Positions 8,448-16,346 of a stretch of DNA of 64,000 nt are shown piece after piece. The DNA is taken from positions 1 through 64,000 of the forward strand of contig NZ_JACXBW010000022.1 in the NCBI RefSeq assembly GCF_014712225.1, given 5' to 3'. A program made the position numbers and the translations under genes. The notes beneath the pieces were generated by a model that searched no databases, was not told the DNA's origin, and was given only the letters and a program-made list of their open reading frames with translations. The stretch's first letter is position 1. Every line of letters begins with the position of its first letter. Source of the DNA: Pseudarthrobacter sulfonivorans. Lineage in GTDB: Bacteria; Actinomycetota; Actinomycetes; Actinomycetales; Micrococcaceae.

Positions 8448-9346
8448 TCGGCCAGGGGCAGGACCCCTATGCCCGTCCACACCCACGGCCCGCGGGGAAG
8501 GTCGGCGGGCCGGAACGCAGCGAGCGCTTGTTCCAAAGTCCCTGCGGGCAGGCCCAGGGACTGGAGGATGAGGTCGCGGACCTCCGTTTCAGTAGCACCG
8601 GCGAGCGCGAGGTCGGCCAGCGTAACGGCACCGTCGCGCTTGGCCAGCCGGGCGCCGCCGGAATTCACCACCAGCGGCACATGTGCATATTCCGGAACCG
8701 GCATATGCAGCAGTGAGGCGAGGTAGGCCTGCCGGGGAGTGGAGGGCAGGAGATCGTCGCCGCGGACTACCTGATCTATCCCCTGGGCGGCATCGTCCAC
8801 CACCACCGCCAGGTTGTAGGCGGTCACACCGTCGTTGCGGCGCAGGACGAAGTCATCGACAACCCCGGTGAATTCCCCGCACAGGACGTCGTGCACGGTG
8901 TATTCCGTGACGTCCGCGCGGAGCCTGATGGCCGCCGGCCGCGTGGAACGTTTGTACTCCAGCTCTGCCGGATCCAGGTTGCGGCACGTGCCCGGATAGG
9001 CACCCTGCGGTGCGTGCGGCGCCGATGGCGCCTCCTGGATTTCGCGGCGCGTGCAGAAGCACTCATACGTCAGGCCCGCGGCGGACAACTGGTCAACGGC
9101 GTCGTCGTACACCGCGGTGCGCTCTGTCTGGCGGACGACGGCGCCGTCCCAAGTCACGCCGATGGCCGCCAGATCGCGGAGCTGCTCAGCCTCCGCACCG
9201 GCACGTGCGCGGTCCAGGTCCTCAATGCGCAGCAGAAAGTCCCGCCCCGTGGAGCGGGCGAACAGCCAGGCAAGAATGGCGGTGCGGAGATTACCGACAT
9301 GGAGTTCACCGGAGGGGCTGGGGGCGAAGCGTCCGGCACGAGTCAT
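8444..9346 (-). CDS. gluQ: Glutamyl-Q tRNA(Asp) synthetase
   Basis: A 300-residue truncated glutamyl-tRNA synthetase paralogue (GluQ-RS). It has the class I signature as FAPSPSGELHVGNLRTA near the N-terminus and a KMSKS-like RLAKRDGA, but lacks the anticodon-binding domain of GltX, which fits the length. A Cys-containing segment (YECFCTRREI ... YPGTCR) is typical of the zinc site of this family. The enzyme attaches glutamate to queuosine at position 34 of tRNA(Asp). No queuosine biosynthesis gene is nearby. It is convergent with the CoA ligase and overlaps it by four bases. Its upstream region (9347 onward) carries a palindromic repeat broken by an IS element. Confidence 0.9.
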   Translation of the reverse strand: MTRAGRFAPSPSGELHVGNLRTAILAWLFARSTGRDFLLRIEDLDRARAGAEAEQLRDLAAIGVTWDGAVVRQTERTAVYDDAVDQLSAAGLTYECFCTRREIQEAPSAPHAPQGAYPGTCRNLDPAELEYKRSTRPAAIRLRADVTEYTVHDVLCGEFTGVVDDFVLRRNDGVTAYNLAVVVDDAAQGIDQVVRGDDLLPSTPRQAYLASLLHMPVPEYAHVPLVVNSGGARLAKRDGAVTLADLALAGATETEVRDLILQSLGLPAGTLEQALAAFRPADLPRGPWVWTGIGVLPLAD

Positions 9347-9368
9347 GATTCAACCCTACGCACAGGGA

Positions 9369-9381
9369 CAACGCGGGGTCA
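9369..9381. repeat. Palindromic repeat family 2, copy 1, left arm
   Basis: CAACGCGGGGTCA, exact inverted match of the right arm at 10704-10716. Between them lies the IS30-family element. Without the IS the copy would be a ~94-bp dyad like copy 2 at 11528-11592; similarity extends inward from both arms. Confidence 0.75.
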
Positions 9382-9414
9382 GTTACGGCCCGATATGGAG
9401 CGGCAAAATCATAC

Positions 9415-10670
9415 GGTCGTTGCAACATTCTGATTATTTGGAGGTTGCAAATGCCGAGTGGTTATCCAGCGTCTGATGTGTTGAAGGATGAGTTCTTTTC
9501 GCTCCTGCGCCGCGGGGTGACGGTGAAGGAGGCATCTGCCCGGATTGGGGTGTGGCGCAGCACTACCCAGCGTTGGCTGGGTAAGACTGGCGGCATGCGG
9601 ATGCGTATGGGTGTCAACGGCGGTGTTGAAGGTGGCCCGGTGCCGGCTGTTCGGGCGGGATCCAATCGGCTTGATCTGGTGGACCGGACGATAATCATGA
9701 TCCGGTTCCGCGAGGGGGCCACGGTTGCGGCTATCGGGCGGGAGATCGGCAGGGACAGGTCGGTGGTGTGGAGGGAGGTAAGCCGGAACCAGTGCACCGA
9801 TGGGACGTACCAGGCCGAAGTGGCCCAGGTACGCGCCCATCAGCGCGCCAGGCGCCCGAAGGCCTTCCGGCTTCAGCACCCGGAGCTGGCCACATACGTA
9901 GAAGATGCCATGGATGATGGCTGGTCCCCAAAGCTGGTGTCCTTGGTCCTGAAGCAAACCTTCAGCCACGATGAGAACATGCAGGTCAGCCACGAAACGA
10001 TCTATCGGAGCCTCTACGTTCAGGGCCGGGGCGAACTGCGCAAGGATCTGTACCGGTGCCTAAGCACCAGCAGGAGCAAACGGACCCCGCGCGGGGAACG
10101 GCCGCGGGGAAACGTCGGCCATCCTTACCGGGATGCTCCAAAGATTTCTGAACGTCCCGCACAGGTCGCTGACCGGGCCGTTCCAGGACATTGGGAAGGG
10201 GACCTTATCCTTGGCAAGGACAACCACAGCGCCATAGGCACCCTGGTCGAGCGGAGCACCCGGTTCACGATGCTCCTGCACCTTCCAGGCCGGCACACCG
10301 CACAGGAAGTCGCCGATGCCATGATTGCCCAGATGCGCCGGCTCCCGGACCAGCTGGTCAAAACTGTGACCTGGGATCGGGGGGTGGAGATGACCCAGTA
10401 CCCCCGCATCCAGATGGCCCTGGACGCGGGGGTTTACTTCTGCGACCCGCACTCACCCTGGCAGCGCGGCACCAACGAAATACCAACCGGCTGCTGCGGC
10501 ACTGGTTCGAAAAAGGCACAGACCTTTCGGCCTTCACAGCCGAGGACCTTGACACCATCGCCGACAAACTCAACAACCGGCCCCGCCCAACCCTGGACCT
10601 CGAAACCCCTAAACAACGCATGCGCCAACTCATCGCCGCCGCGGCATGACCTCCAACTGTTGCAACGACC
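9415..10670 (+). mobile_element. IS30-family insertion sequence (1256 bp)
   Basis: Terminal inverted repeats are GGTCGTTGCAACA at 9415-9427 and its exact complement at 10658-10670. The interior holds one transposase frame, disrupted once. The length matches IS30 relatives (about 1.2 kb). The flanking bases (ATAC on the left, AGTT on the right) show no target-site duplication, so either it was lost or the ends shift by a base. The element sits in the loop of a palindromic repeat, consistent with the known preference of some IS30 elements for palindromic targets. Confidence 0.85.
9451..10649 (+). pseudogene. IS30-family transposase, frameshifted
   Basis: Starts at ATG 9451 after GGAGG. The N-terminal part contains a helix-turn-helix (REGATVAAIGREIGRDRSVVWREVSRN), then the DDE core: first Asp in HWEGDLILGKDN, second in VTWDRGVEM, and the Glu in RGTNE. 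Directly after that Glu the frame breaks. The reading continues in the next frame as NTNRLLRHWFEKGTDLS and ends at 10649. The bases read ..AACGAAATACC.. where AACGAAAATACC would keep the frame, so one A is missing at about 10483. The span is 1199 bases, one short of 400 codons. The protein made would lack its last ~55 residues. A sequencing error in the A-run, or programmed frameshifting, are the alternatives. Confidence 0.85.
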
Positions 10671-10991
10671 AGTTGACTTTAAGAGCTCCGGAGGGGCAGG
10701 AAGTGACCCCGCGTTGCGGCAGGACGGACGGACAACACAAGAGCCCCTCAGCTACCGATGACGCCGGAGGATCCGACGCCCGGGAGTTCAGGGGCTCTTG
10801 CCGTGTTTGCAGAATGACCGTGGTGTGAACAAGTGTCATCAGCGGCGGCCCCCTTGCGGGAGGCTGTGTCCAGGTTCCGGGTGGTGTGCCGGTGAGCCTG
10901 TAAGCCAGCGGGATGGGCGGTAGCCTGTTTCCTGCTTGTTGCCATTATTTGAGCAGACACCTTACAGTTGGCGCAACCGACCCGAGAATCA
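10671..10991. other. Gene-free stretch after the IS, with repeat arm and a hairpin
   Basis: It contains the right arm of repeat family 2 (TGACCCCGCGTTG, 10704-10716) and an 11-bp inverted repeat CAAGAGCCCCT (10738-10748) / AGGGGCTCTTG (10790-10800) with a 41-base loop that could be a terminator or the relic of another element. I see no convincing gene in the remainder, which is the upstream region of the Lrp gene. Confidence 0.5.
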
Positions 10992-11501
10992 ATGGTCAGA
11001 CTGACCAATACGAGCCCCGGACAGCGACAGGAAATGATCAGATTGCAGGAATTGGACGTAACTGACAAGCGGATCCTCAACGCCCTGGACGAGGACCCGC
11101 GCGTTCCGATCATGGTCCTGGCCCAACGGCTTGGCCTTGCGCGCGGGACCGTACAGTCCCGCCTGGAGCGGATGACGGCGTCGGGGGCGCTCCGCCCCAA
11201 CAGCAGCCGCGTCCTGCCCGCCGCCCTTGGCCGCGGGGTCGCAGCCGCCGTGAGCGCCGAACTGGACCAAAGCCATCTCAATGAAGCCATCGCCGCCCTC
11301 CGCGAGATCCCCGAAGTCCTTGAGTGCCACGCCCCCGCCGGCGACACCGACCTGCTGATCCGGGTGGTGGCAACCAGCCCGGACGATCTCTACCGCGTGT
11401 CAGAGGAAATCCGCCTCTGCCCGGGGATCGTCCGCACGTCAACAAGCATGTTCCTGCGCGAGGTCATCCCGTACAGGACCACGGGGCTGCTGAAGGACTA
11501 A
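10992..11501 (+). CDS. Lrp/AsnC-family regulator
   Basis: Lrp-type regulator: N-terminal HTH (LDVTDKRILNALDEDPRVPIMVLAQRLGLARGTVQSRLERM) followed by an AsnC/RAM ligand-binding domain (VLECHAPAGDTDLLIRVVATSPDDLYRVSEEI). The start is uncertain. ATG 10992 is used here (169 residues); ATG 11034 begins just before the HTH (155 residues) and is the usual Lrp length, but AGGA is too close to it. The gene stands alone between the IS-carrying intergenic region and a palindromic repeat. Target genes and effector are unknown; amino acids are typical effectors of the family. Confidence 0.8.
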   Translation: MVRLTNTSPGQRQEMIRLQELDVTDKRILNALDEDPRVPIMVLAQRLGLARGTVQSRLERMTASGALRPNSSRVLPAALGRGVAAAVSAELDQSHLNEAIAALREIPEVLECHAPAGDTDLLIRVVATSPDDLYRVSEEIRLCPGIVRTSTSMFLREVIPYRTTGLLKD

Positions 11502-11527
11502 ACCCCCGACAGCCAATCGACTGCGGT

Positions 11528-11592
11528 GCAACGCGGGGTCAGTAGCGGCCAAAAGAAGGGCTCCGGAACGGCATTGAGTAACCCCGCGTTGC
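11528..11592. repeat. Palindromic repeat family 2, copy 2 (intact, 65 bp)
   Basis: Arms GCAACGCGGGGT (11528-11539) and ACCCCGCGTTGC (11581-11592) enclose a 41-base loop. It fills the gap between two convergent Lrp genes and may act as a bidirectional terminator. Left-arm (CAACGCGGGGTCAGT) and right-side sequence (GCTCCGGA..GGCA....ACCCCGCGTTGC) match the IS-split copy at 9369/10716. Confidence 0.75.
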
Positions 11593-11594
11593 AG

Positions 11595-12050
11595 TTAGAC
11601 CGGCGGACCGGTGTTGGACTTAAGGTTCTTCATCACCAGCGTGGACGTCAACCGCTCCACGCCGGGAAGTGAAGTGAGCTCGGCGTCGTAGAAACGCTGA
11701 TAGGCCGGCAGGTCCTCGGCAATGACCTTCAGCAGGTAGTCCGGCGAACCGAAGAGCCGCTGCGCCTCCACAATGTTGGGCGTATCCGCCACACGGTTCT
11801 CAAAAACCTCCATCGTGGAGCGGTCCACCTGGCGCAACGTGACAAACACAATCGCCTCAAAACCCAGGCCGACGGCGGCCGGATCGATGTCCGCCTTGTA
11901 ACCGCGGATCACTCCCGAAGCCTCAAGGTCACGCAGCCTCCGGTGGCAAGGCGCCACCGTCAAACCCACCTTGGCGGCCAGGGCCGTGGCAGTCATTCGG
12001 CCATCCTGTTTGAGGTGGCGCAAAATATTCCTGTCGATATGGTCAATCAC
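11595..12050 (-). CDS. Lrp/AsnC-family regulator divergent from LysE exporter
   Basis: A 151-residue Lrp protein: HTH (IDRNILRHLKQDGRMTATALAAKVGLTVAPCHRRLRDLE) and RAM domain (FVTLRQVDRSTMEVFENRV ... FGSPDYLLKVIAEDLPAYQRF). It begins with GTG at 12050. No ribosome site precedes it, but TAAGAT lies about seven bases upstream and could be a -10 box for a leaderless transcript. It is divergent from a LysE-type exporter, a standard pairing in which the Lrp protein senses an amino acid and switches on its export. A CCATAAG...CTTATGG dyad lies between them. The exported amino acid is unknown. Confidence 0.88.
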   Translation of the reverse strand: MIDHIDRNILRHLKQDGRMTATALAAKVGLTVAPCHRRLRDLEASGVIRGYKADIDPAAVGLGFEAIVFVTLRQVDRSTMEVFENRVADTPNIVEAQRLFGSPDYLLKVIAEDLPAYQRFYDAELTSLPGVERLTSTLVMKNLKSNTGPPV

Positions 12051-12063
12051 GCAATAATCTTAC

Positions 12064-12105
12064 CCATAAGGCGCCAGTCGCGGCGAAATTGGTAAGCACT
12101 TATGG
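12064..12105. promoter_or_regulatory. Candidate Lrp operator between regulator and exporter
   Basis: Half sites CCATAAG (12064-12070) and CTTATGG (12099-12105), perfect inverted match, 28-bp spacer, in the 104-bp divergent gap. Spacing of about 3.3 helical turns between centres would suit an Lrp oligomer. Inferred. Confidence 0.35.
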
Positions 12106-12154
12106 CCGGAAAATTCATAGGGTTTGTCCTGTAGCCATCGGACAGGAGCCCGCC

Positions 12155-12808
12155 ATGAACCCCCAGTTGTTTTTCGCCTTTGTGCTCGTGGCGGCCGCCC
12201 TCGCCTGCACCCCCGGCGTGGACTGGGCCTACTCCATCAGCGCAGGGCTTCGGCAGCGCAGCTTTGTTCCGGCCGTGGCCGGACTTTGCGGCGGGTATGT
12301 CCTGCACACGCTGCTGATGGTGGTTGGTCTCGCGGCCCTGCTGTCCGGAATGCCCGGCCTCCTCGGCTGGCTCACCGTCGCCGGGGCCGGATACCTGCTG
12401 TGGCTGGGCATCAGCACCCTCCGCTCCTGGCGCGGCGCCTCCTTCAGTGCGGCAGACGCCGTCGGAAAGCCCGCCAACCAGCTCCGGACCTTCCTTCAGG
12501 GCATGGGCACCAGCGGCATCAACCCCAAAGGCCTGCTGTTCTATGTGGCGCTGGTGCCGCAGTTCGTCAGCCCGGAAGCCACTCTCCCGCTGCCCGTCCA
12601 ATCCGGGCTGCTGGGCCTGACGTTTGTGCTGCTGGCGGGCACTGTCTACACCTGCGTGGCGCTGCTGGCCCGCAAACTCCTCCAGTCCCGCCCCGGCGCC
12701 GCCCGCGCAGTGACGCTGGCCAGCGGCATCATCATGGTCCTCCTGGGCGCGGTGCTTCTGGCGGAGCAGGTTGTCCCACTGCTTGCCGGACTCACGCAGC
12801 AGGCTTAG
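12155..12808 (+). CDS. LysE-family amino-acid exporter
   Basis: A 217-residue membrane protein with about six hydrophobic segments. The N-terminal FVLVAAALACTPGVDWAYSISAGLRQ corresponds to the LysE/RhtB signature (PGP normally; here TPGVDW). SGINPKGLLFYVALVPQF in the middle is the second family hallmark. ATG 12155 has AGGAG six bases upstream; the longer frame upstream is not needed. It is predicted to export an amino acid or analogue using the proton gradient, under the divergent Lrp regulator. Its stop (TAG) overlaps the stop of the convergent NTF2-like gene. Confidence 0.85.
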   Translation: MNPQLFFAFVLVAAALACTPGVDWAYSISAGLRQRSFVPAVAGLCGGYVLHTLLMVVGLAALLSGMPGLLGWLTVAGAGYLLWLGISTLRSWRGASFSAADAVGKPANQLRTFLQGMGTSGINPKGLLFYVALVPQFVSPEATLPLPVQSGLLGLTFVLLAGTVYTCVALLARKLLQSRPGAARAVTLASGIIMVLLGAVLLAEQVVPLLAGLTQQA

Positions 12809-13197
12809 ACATCACGCTCCATGAACCATTCGGTGAAGTCGGAGGCGCGCCCGTCGGGCTCTAACCGGATCACCCACAGGTTGTCATAGCTGGGCCGGTC
12901 GCCCAGATAGTGCGTGAAGCCCTGCACAAAAGCCAGCCCACCGTCGGTGCCCAGCAGCGTCCAGTCGAAGGTCCATTCGTCGGGTTCGTCCCGCTCAACC
13001 AGCCAGCGGTCCACGATTTGCTCGCGGCCCCGCCACGGAGCCTTGTCATGCGGCCGGGTGGCGTAGACGGCTTCCTCGGTAAACAGCGCCCGGATGTCCT
13101 CGGGCTCGTTGGTGGTCCACGCCGCGATGTACTTTTCCATCCAGGACCTGGCTGCGTCGCTCATGCCTCCGTTGTACCCCGCCGCGGGGAGCCCCAC
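12805..13197 (-). CDS. NTF2-like/SnoaL-like protein
   Basis: A small protein (130 residues from GTG 13197; 119 from ATG 13164) with an NTF2-like fold: AARSWMEKYIAAWTTNEPEDIRALFTEEAVYATRPHDKAPWRGREQIVDRWL is the classic helix plus pocket pattern, followed by strands (EWTFDWTLLGTDGGLAFVQGFTHYL). Neither start has well-spaced ribosome site: GGAGG is only one base from the ATG. Such proteins are enzymes (isomerase, hydrolase) or stand-alone ligand binders; the sequence does not say which. It is convergent with the exporter; stop codons overlap. Confidence 0.75.
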   Translation of the reverse strand: MGLPAAGYNGGMSDAARSWMEKYIAAWTTNEPEDIRALFTEEAVYATRPHDKAPWRGREQIVDRWLVERDEPDEWTFDWTLLGTDGGLAFVQGFTHYLGDRPSYDNLWVIRLEPDGRASDFTEWFMERDV

Positions 13198-13219
13198 AAG
13201 GCGTCCGCGGACCGGAAGC

Positions 13220-14185
13220 CTATTTCCCGTCCAGGTTTTCCCACTCCTGCTCCCACAGCCTGCGCTCGTCCACGTCCTTGCGGATCACCTCGAAGGTTTC
13301 CAGCTCCGCCGGCCGGCCCCGGAGCCAGTCCCGCGGGTTGAGGGACCTCCTGCCGTTGTCCAGCACCAGCAGCGCGCGGTCCGTCAGGGCATCGTTGCGG
13401 AGCACGGGGTCGGTTTTACGACGGCGGAGCACCTCCTGGAGAGCCTCCTGCGCCTTCGAGTGGGCGCCGAGCCGCCGCAGTGCACGGCCGCGGAGCAGCA
13501 GCAAAGCGGCCGACAGGTCGTCGGAATTCAACAGCCCCTCGGTCCAGATCACCACTTCCTTGTCCCGCCCCAGCGCGAAGGCCAGGGAGCAGCGGGCCAG
13601 GGCTGACGGCAGCGACGGCGGCAACCCGGTTACTGTCTGCAGCGCCGCTTCCAGCTGGCCCGTTTCCCGCAAGGAATGCGACAGCGCCAGGAAGACGGAC
13701 TCCTGACCGAAGAGCACGGGGACTTGGACGCGTTCGGCGACCTCCACCCGGGTGACCACACGCGTCAGATACGTGGCCGCATACTGGTTGGCGTCGTCGT
13801 CGTTCCTGATGGACAGGCCCCGCTGCAGGAGTTCGGAAGCGCGCAGGTAGCCGCCGTGCTGGTACGCCAGGAGACCGGCCATGACAGAACATAGGCCCGC
13901 CCAGCCGGGATACGTGCGGCCCACGGCAATGAGCCGGTCCGGTTCCTTGCTGGTGAAGATGGCGTCATGGACTGCCCTGACCGCCCTGCCCGGCATGAGC
14001 TTCAGCCTGGGGACCTCGCCGTCCACGGCCAGGAGCGCCGCATCCCGCCTGCCCAGCACGCCGTGGATCAGCCCGCCCACAGTGCCTGCGAGTTCCCGGA
14101 CGGGAGTCTGCAGTTGGACATTCCCGAACGGCGTCAGGTCACGGGTATCCCGGTAGATCGGTCCTCTGGCATCCCCCAAGGTCAT
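13220..14185 (-). CDS. Uncharacterised helical, TPR-like protein
   Basis: I do not recognise a named family. The 321-residue protein is soluble and mostly helical. The middle (about residues 105-265) shows paired helices of TPR/Sel1 character: GWAGLCSVMAGLLAYQHGGYLRASELLQRG, LALSHSLRETGQLEAALQTVTGL, ARCSLAFALGRDKEVVIWTEGLL, ALLLLRGRALRRLGAHSKAQEALQEVL. The last of these is a near-canonical TPR. The N-terminus (GNVQLQTPVRELAGTVGGLIHGVL) resembles a small beta segment. No signal peptide or membrane helix. It is probably a scaffold; a similar protein in actinobacteria is unannotated to my knowledge. Start ATG 14185 is the only candidate with full domain. Confidence 0.7.
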   Translation of the reverse strand: MTLGDARGPIYRDTRDLTPFGNVQLQTPVRELAGTVGGLIHGVLGRRDAALLAVDGEVPRLKLMPGRAVRAVHDAIFTSKEPDRLIAVGRTYPGWAGLCSVMAGLLAYQHGGYLRASELLQRGLSIRNDDDANQYAATYLTRVVTRVEVAERVQVPVLFGQESVFLALSHSLRETGQLEAALQTVTGLPPSLPSALARCSLAFALGRDKEVVIWTEGLLNSDDLSAALLLLRGRALRRLGAHSKAQEALQEVLRRRKTDPVLRNDALTDRALLVLDNGRRSLNPRDWLRGRPAELETFEVIRKDVDERRLWEQEWENLDGK

Positions 14186-14232
14186 CTCTCCATGCTACGT
14201 GTCAGCCCGGTGTGGTCGCCTGCGTGGCGATG

Positions 14233-14733
14233 CTAGGTAGCAGCCGCGATCCAGAGTCCGATCACCCAGGTGCTGGCGGCCAGGCAGGCAAGGCCGAACT
14301 CCGCGAGCATGCCCAGGCCGGTGGCTTTCAGGGCAGCCCAGCTGGTGGTGGTCGCCGTGCGGATCTGCCGGGTCCGGCGAAGCTCGCTGAGCAGCAGGCC
14401 GGCGGCGAACCCAACAAAGAGCCCCACGACGGGGATGATGAACATGCCGATCACGCCAGCGATCAGGCCGACCACCACACTCCGGTTGGGGATGCCGTGC
14501 TGCTTGAGCTTCCGGCCGGTCAGCACGGCGCTGGCCGACATGCCGGCGACCACAAAAACCATTCCCACGGCGAAGATCACCCAGCCCAGCGCTCCGGCGC
14601 CGCCCCAGATGGCCCATGCCAGCAGGCTGAGTCCGATGAGGAAGCTGCCCGGCAGCACCGGGATGATGGTGCCCGCGACTCCCACCAGGATCGCCACGCC
14701 GCACAGGATGCTTACAACGGTTTCGGAGTTCAT
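14233..14733 (-). CDS. DUF456 membrane protein
   Basis: A 166-residue integral membrane protein of the DUF456 family: two glycine-rich hydrophobic halves, first VVSILCGVAILVGVAGTIIPVLPGSFLIGLSLLAWAIWG (with the family's PVLPG), second VVVGLIAGVIGMFIIPVVGLFVGFAAGLLLSEL, then a final helix. ATG 14733 follows GGGG and gives an N-terminus directly before helix 1; the open frame 51 bases longer would add a hydrophilic leader not seen in the family. Function of DUF456 is unknown; small-molecule or ion transport is possible. Confidence 0.8.
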   Translation of the reverse strand: MNSETVVSILCGVAILVGVAGTIIPVLPGSFLIGLSLLAWAIWGGAGALGWVIFAVGMVFVVAGMSASAVLTGRKLKQHGIPNRSVVVGLIAGVIGMFIIPVVGLFVGFAAGLLLSELRRTRQIRTATTTSWAALKATGLGMLAEFGLACLAASTWVIGLWIAAAT

Positions 14734-14799
14734 GTGCCCCAGTTTAGGGTGGCCCAGGTGCACCGGCCGGCACCCGGCTGGCACTCCGGCTTAATGCCC

Positions 14800-14840
14800 G
14801 ACGGCGGCGCCTCACCTTTGAAAGGAGAGACGCCGCCGTC
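14800..14840 (-). terminator. Hairpin after malic enzyme
   Basis: Perfect 10-bp stem GACGGCGGCG (14800-14809) / CGCCGCCGTC (14831-14840), extendable outward with two mismatches. It lies 31 bases past the malic enzyme stop in the direction of its transcription. No long T-run follows. Confidence 0.6.
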
Positions 14841-14870
14841 CGGCGTTAGGGCAGTGGGTGGCTGCGGAGG

Positions 14871-16070
14871 TTACTCAGCTTCCACAGCGGCGGCCACGGC
14901 GGCCGTCACTGCGGGGGCAACGCGCGGGTCCAGCGGGCTCGGCACGATGTAATCAGCGGACAGGTCCTCGTCGGCCAGTTCCGCGATGGCGCGTGCCGCG
15001 GCAAGCTTCATGGCGGGCGTGATCCGGCGGGCGCCGGCGTCCAGCGCGCCGCGGAAGATTCCGGGGAATGCCAGCACGTTGTTGATCTGGTTGGGGAAGT
15101 CGCTGCGTCCGGTGGCCACAACGGCGGCGTACTTTGCGGCCACCTCGGGGAGGACTTCCGGGTCCGGGTTGGAGAGGGCGAACACGATGGAATCGGCGTT
15201 CATCAGCTTCAGGTGCGCTTCGTCCAGCTTCGAGGAGGAGACGCCGATGAACACGTCGGCGCCGAGCAGTGCTTCGCCGGGGCCGCCGGTGACGCCGCGC
15301 GGGTTGCTGCGCTGCGCCATCCGGGACTTCTTGCTCTGCGTGTCGGCCGCAATATCGGCCCGCTCGCTGTTGATGACGCCCTTGGAGTCGAGCAGGACAA
15401 CATCCTCGATGCCTGCGGTCAACAGGATTTCCGCGACCGCGATGCCTGCCGCACCCGCGCCGGAAACGACGACGCGGAGGCCGGCGAGTTCGCGGCCGGT
15501 GACCTTGGCGGCGTTGGTGAGGGCGGCGAGGGCCACCACTGCGGTGCCGTGCTGGTCATCGTGCATAACCGGGCAGTCCAGGGCCTCGATGAGCTTTTCT
15601 TCCAGCTCGAAGCAGCGGGGGGCGGAGATGTCCTCGAGGTTGACTGCACCGAAGCTGGGGCGCAGCCGGACCAGGGTTTCCACGATCTCGTCGACGTCCG
15701 TGGTGTTCAGGACCAGGGGGATGGAATCCAGTTCGCCGAAGGTCTTGAACAGGGCGGACTTGCCCTCCATGACGGGCAGCGACGCGCTGGCGCCGATGTT
15801 GCCCAGGCCAAGAACGGCGGTCCCGTCGCTGACCACTACCACCAGGCGCTGCGCCCAGGTGAGGGTCTTGGCGAGCTCCGGGTTGGCGTGGATGGCGCGG
15901 CTGACCTCGGCCACACCCGGGGTGTAGGCGATGGACAGGTCGCGCTTGTTGGACAGCGGAACGGTGCTGGTGACCGAGAGCTTGCCGCCCTGGTGGGCAT
16001 CGAAAATCTCGGCTTCGGTCAGGGCCGTTGCTGCGGAATTGTCAGTGGGTGCGATTGCGTCAATGGACAC
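14871..16070 (-). CDS. Malic enzyme (NAD(P)-dependent)
   Basis: Oxidative decarboxylation of malate to pyruvate. Of 399 residues, it has the short single-domain bacterial form without the phosphotransacetylase tail. Seen: the catalytic Tyr in DLSIAYTPGVAEV, VVSDGTAVLGLGNIGA, metal site region CPVMHDDQHGTAVV, the Rossmann GAGAAG (VVVSGAGAAGIAVAEIL), and FALSNPDPE / PNQINNVLAFPGIFRGAL near the end. I take GTG 16070 as start, with AGGAG eight bases upstream; the frame is open 159 bases further but those codons are not family-like. Asp (LLDSKG) after the Rossmann motif favours NAD+. The ~290-bp upstream region has three clean dyads (see separate entries), so regulation is likely elaborate. Confidence 0.88.
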   Translation of the reverse strand: MSIDAIAPTDNSAATALTEAEIFDAHQGGKLSVTSTVPLSNKRDLSIAYTPGVAEVSRAIHANPELAKTLTWAQRLVVVVSDGTAVLGLGNIGASASLPVMEGKSALFKTFGELDSIPLVLNTTDVDEIVETLVRLRPSFGAVNLEDISAPRCFELEEKLIEALDCPVMHDDQHGTAVVALAALTNAAKVTGRELAGLRVVVSGAGAAGIAVAEILLTAGIEDVVLLDSKGVINSERADIAADTQSKKSRMAQRSNPRGVTGGPGEALLGADVFIGVSSSKLDEAHLKLMNADSIVFALSNPDPEVLPEVAAKYAAVVATGRSDFPNQINNVLAFPGIFRGALDAGARRITPAMKLAAARAIAELADEDLSADYIVPSPLDPRVAPAVTAAVAAAVEAE

Positions 16071-16278
16071 TTCGTTGTCTCCTGGGGCTAGCCGTGGGCG
16101 CACGGCGCAGAATGGCTCAAGCGCAGGGAGGCTCAAGATGGTGGGGTTCGGCACTTCGCGGACCCAAGGGTGACGGGTCCGGGGTGAAGTCCTTGCAGCT
16201 GCGGGTTGCCAGCCACTCCGGTATTGCAATACTAAACAGCGCCTATGGGCGAAACCGGCAGCGCGGGGACTTTGCCGC

Positions 16279-16300
16279 CGTGCTAAATCGATTTAGCACG
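16279..16300. promoter_or_regulatory. Perfect 22-bp palindrome upstream of malic enzyme
   Basis: Half CGTGCTAAATC (16279-16289) followed directly by its complement to 16300, no mismatch and no spacer. AT-rich centre, GC ends, about 210 bp before the start codon. Typical of an operator for a dimeric repressor. The regulator is unknown. Confidence 0.6.
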
Positions 16301-16306
16301 CTCAAA

Positions 16307-16322
16307 TGTGATCCACATCACG
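16307..16322. promoter_or_regulatory. CRP/GlxR-type site
   Basis: TGTGA-TCCACA-TCACG matches the CRP/GlxR consensus TGTGA-N6-TCACA at 9 of 10 positions. It lies between two other palindromes upstream of malic enzyme, consistent with cAMP/catabolite control of a gluconeogenic enzyme. Confidence 0.55.
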
Positions 16323-16346
16323 CCATAAAGACGTATTTAATCGGTC

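Noticed and set aside
10738..10800. Small RNA or second IS end
   Set aside because: The 11-bp inverted repeat may be a hairpin, but there is no promoter, terminator T-run or transposase to support an RNA gene or IS.
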